This document shows positions 17,095 to 17,232 of a stretch of DNA of 17,232 nt, in pieces. Origin of the DNA: Amoebophilaceae bacterium (GTDB lineage Bacteria > Bacteroidota > Bacteroidia > Cytophagales > Amoebophilaceae); assembly GCA_025455725.1 (NCBI GenBank), contig JALOLY010000037.1, forward strand, positions 1 to 17,232, written 5' to 3'. The notes under the pieces are model-generated. The model was given only the letters and a program-made list of their open reading frames with translations, did not search any database and was not told where the DNA came from. Each line of letters opens with the position of its first letter. The first letter of the stretch is position 1. A program made the position numbers and the translations under genes.

Positions 17095-17232
17095 CTACGG
17101 CGTAGCCACATCGGATACACCTGATGATAATGACGGAACAGCAATTTCAACCTGGGTAACTTCTTGGTTTGAACTTGGTTGCACGTATATGGCCTCTAGA
17201 TGGTCACACAACCAATTTTCCTGATCTTGTAC
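17095..17232 (-). CDS. C-terminal end of an unidentified gene, 5' part outside the window
   Basis: The frame that is open at the right edge runs for 45 codons on the minus strand to a TAG at 17095-17097. It begins VQDQENWLCDHLEAIYVQ and ends SSGVSDVATP, and its composition looks like ordinary coding sequence. The gene enters from beyond base 17232 and is the first member of the minus-strand run leading into the small ORF and the giant gene. Too little is visible to name it. An open frame of 45 codons at a window edge can also arise by chance. Confidence 0.42.
   Translation of the reverse strand, partial: VQDQENWLCDHLEAIYVQPSSNQEVTQVEIAVPSLSSGVSDVATP

Noticed and set aside
1..17232. CRISPR array, complete insertion sequence or replication origin
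   Set aside because: I saw no regularly spaced direct repeats, no transposase with terminal inverted repeats and no cluster of DnaA boxes.

Overview
The window most likely comes from a Bacteroidota bacterium living inside eukaryotic cells, of the Cardinium/Amoebophilus (Amoebophilaceae) kind. Three things point there: Bacteroidota-type ParE and ParC sequences; start codons with no convincing Shine-Dalgarno sequence; and accessory genes typical of obligate intracellular bacteria (a ProP/MHS-type MFS carrier, a stand-alone SpoT-like HD hydrolase, a secreted DUF2608/HAD protein and a giant SecA-like multidomain protein). By eye the base composition is more balanced than in the published AT-rich genomes of that family, so the genus is left open.

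Layout. 1-4349 (+): topoisomerase IV genes parE (5' end outside the window) and parC in tandem. 4618-4690 (-): tRNA-Ala(GGC), flanked by non-coding DNA. 5011-5733 (+): a single-domain SpoT/Rsh-like HD hydrolase, whose 3' end overlaps the convergent MFS gene (5672-6985, -). 7061-7906 (-): a secreted DUF2608/HAD protein. 7940-8434: a gene-poor stretch with a 10-bp inverted repeat and smaller hairpins. 8435-17232 (-): a compact gene run, read right to left. It holds the tail of an unknown gene, a small possible membrane protein, a 2604-residue predicted lipoprotein, and a 184-residue orphan protein starting 13 nt after the giant's stop.

The right half is the notable part. The giant protein joins a lipoprotein signal, a Pro/Ser/Thr-rich linker, a long helical region, a complete SecA-type motor, TPR-like repeats, a hydrophobic module, low-complexity linkers, an H/C motif resembling OTU-type cysteine peptidases, and a polymorphic-toxin-like tail. 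A small orphan gene follows immediately. The simplest reading is a host-directed effector or polymorphic toxin, with the small gene as candidate immunity protein or partner. This is inference: no activity can be shown from sequence alone.

The left half is housekeeping (chromosome decatenation, alanine tRNA). The middle genes suit symbiont life: import of host solutes, (p)ppGpp-type signalling and an exported HAD-fold protein.
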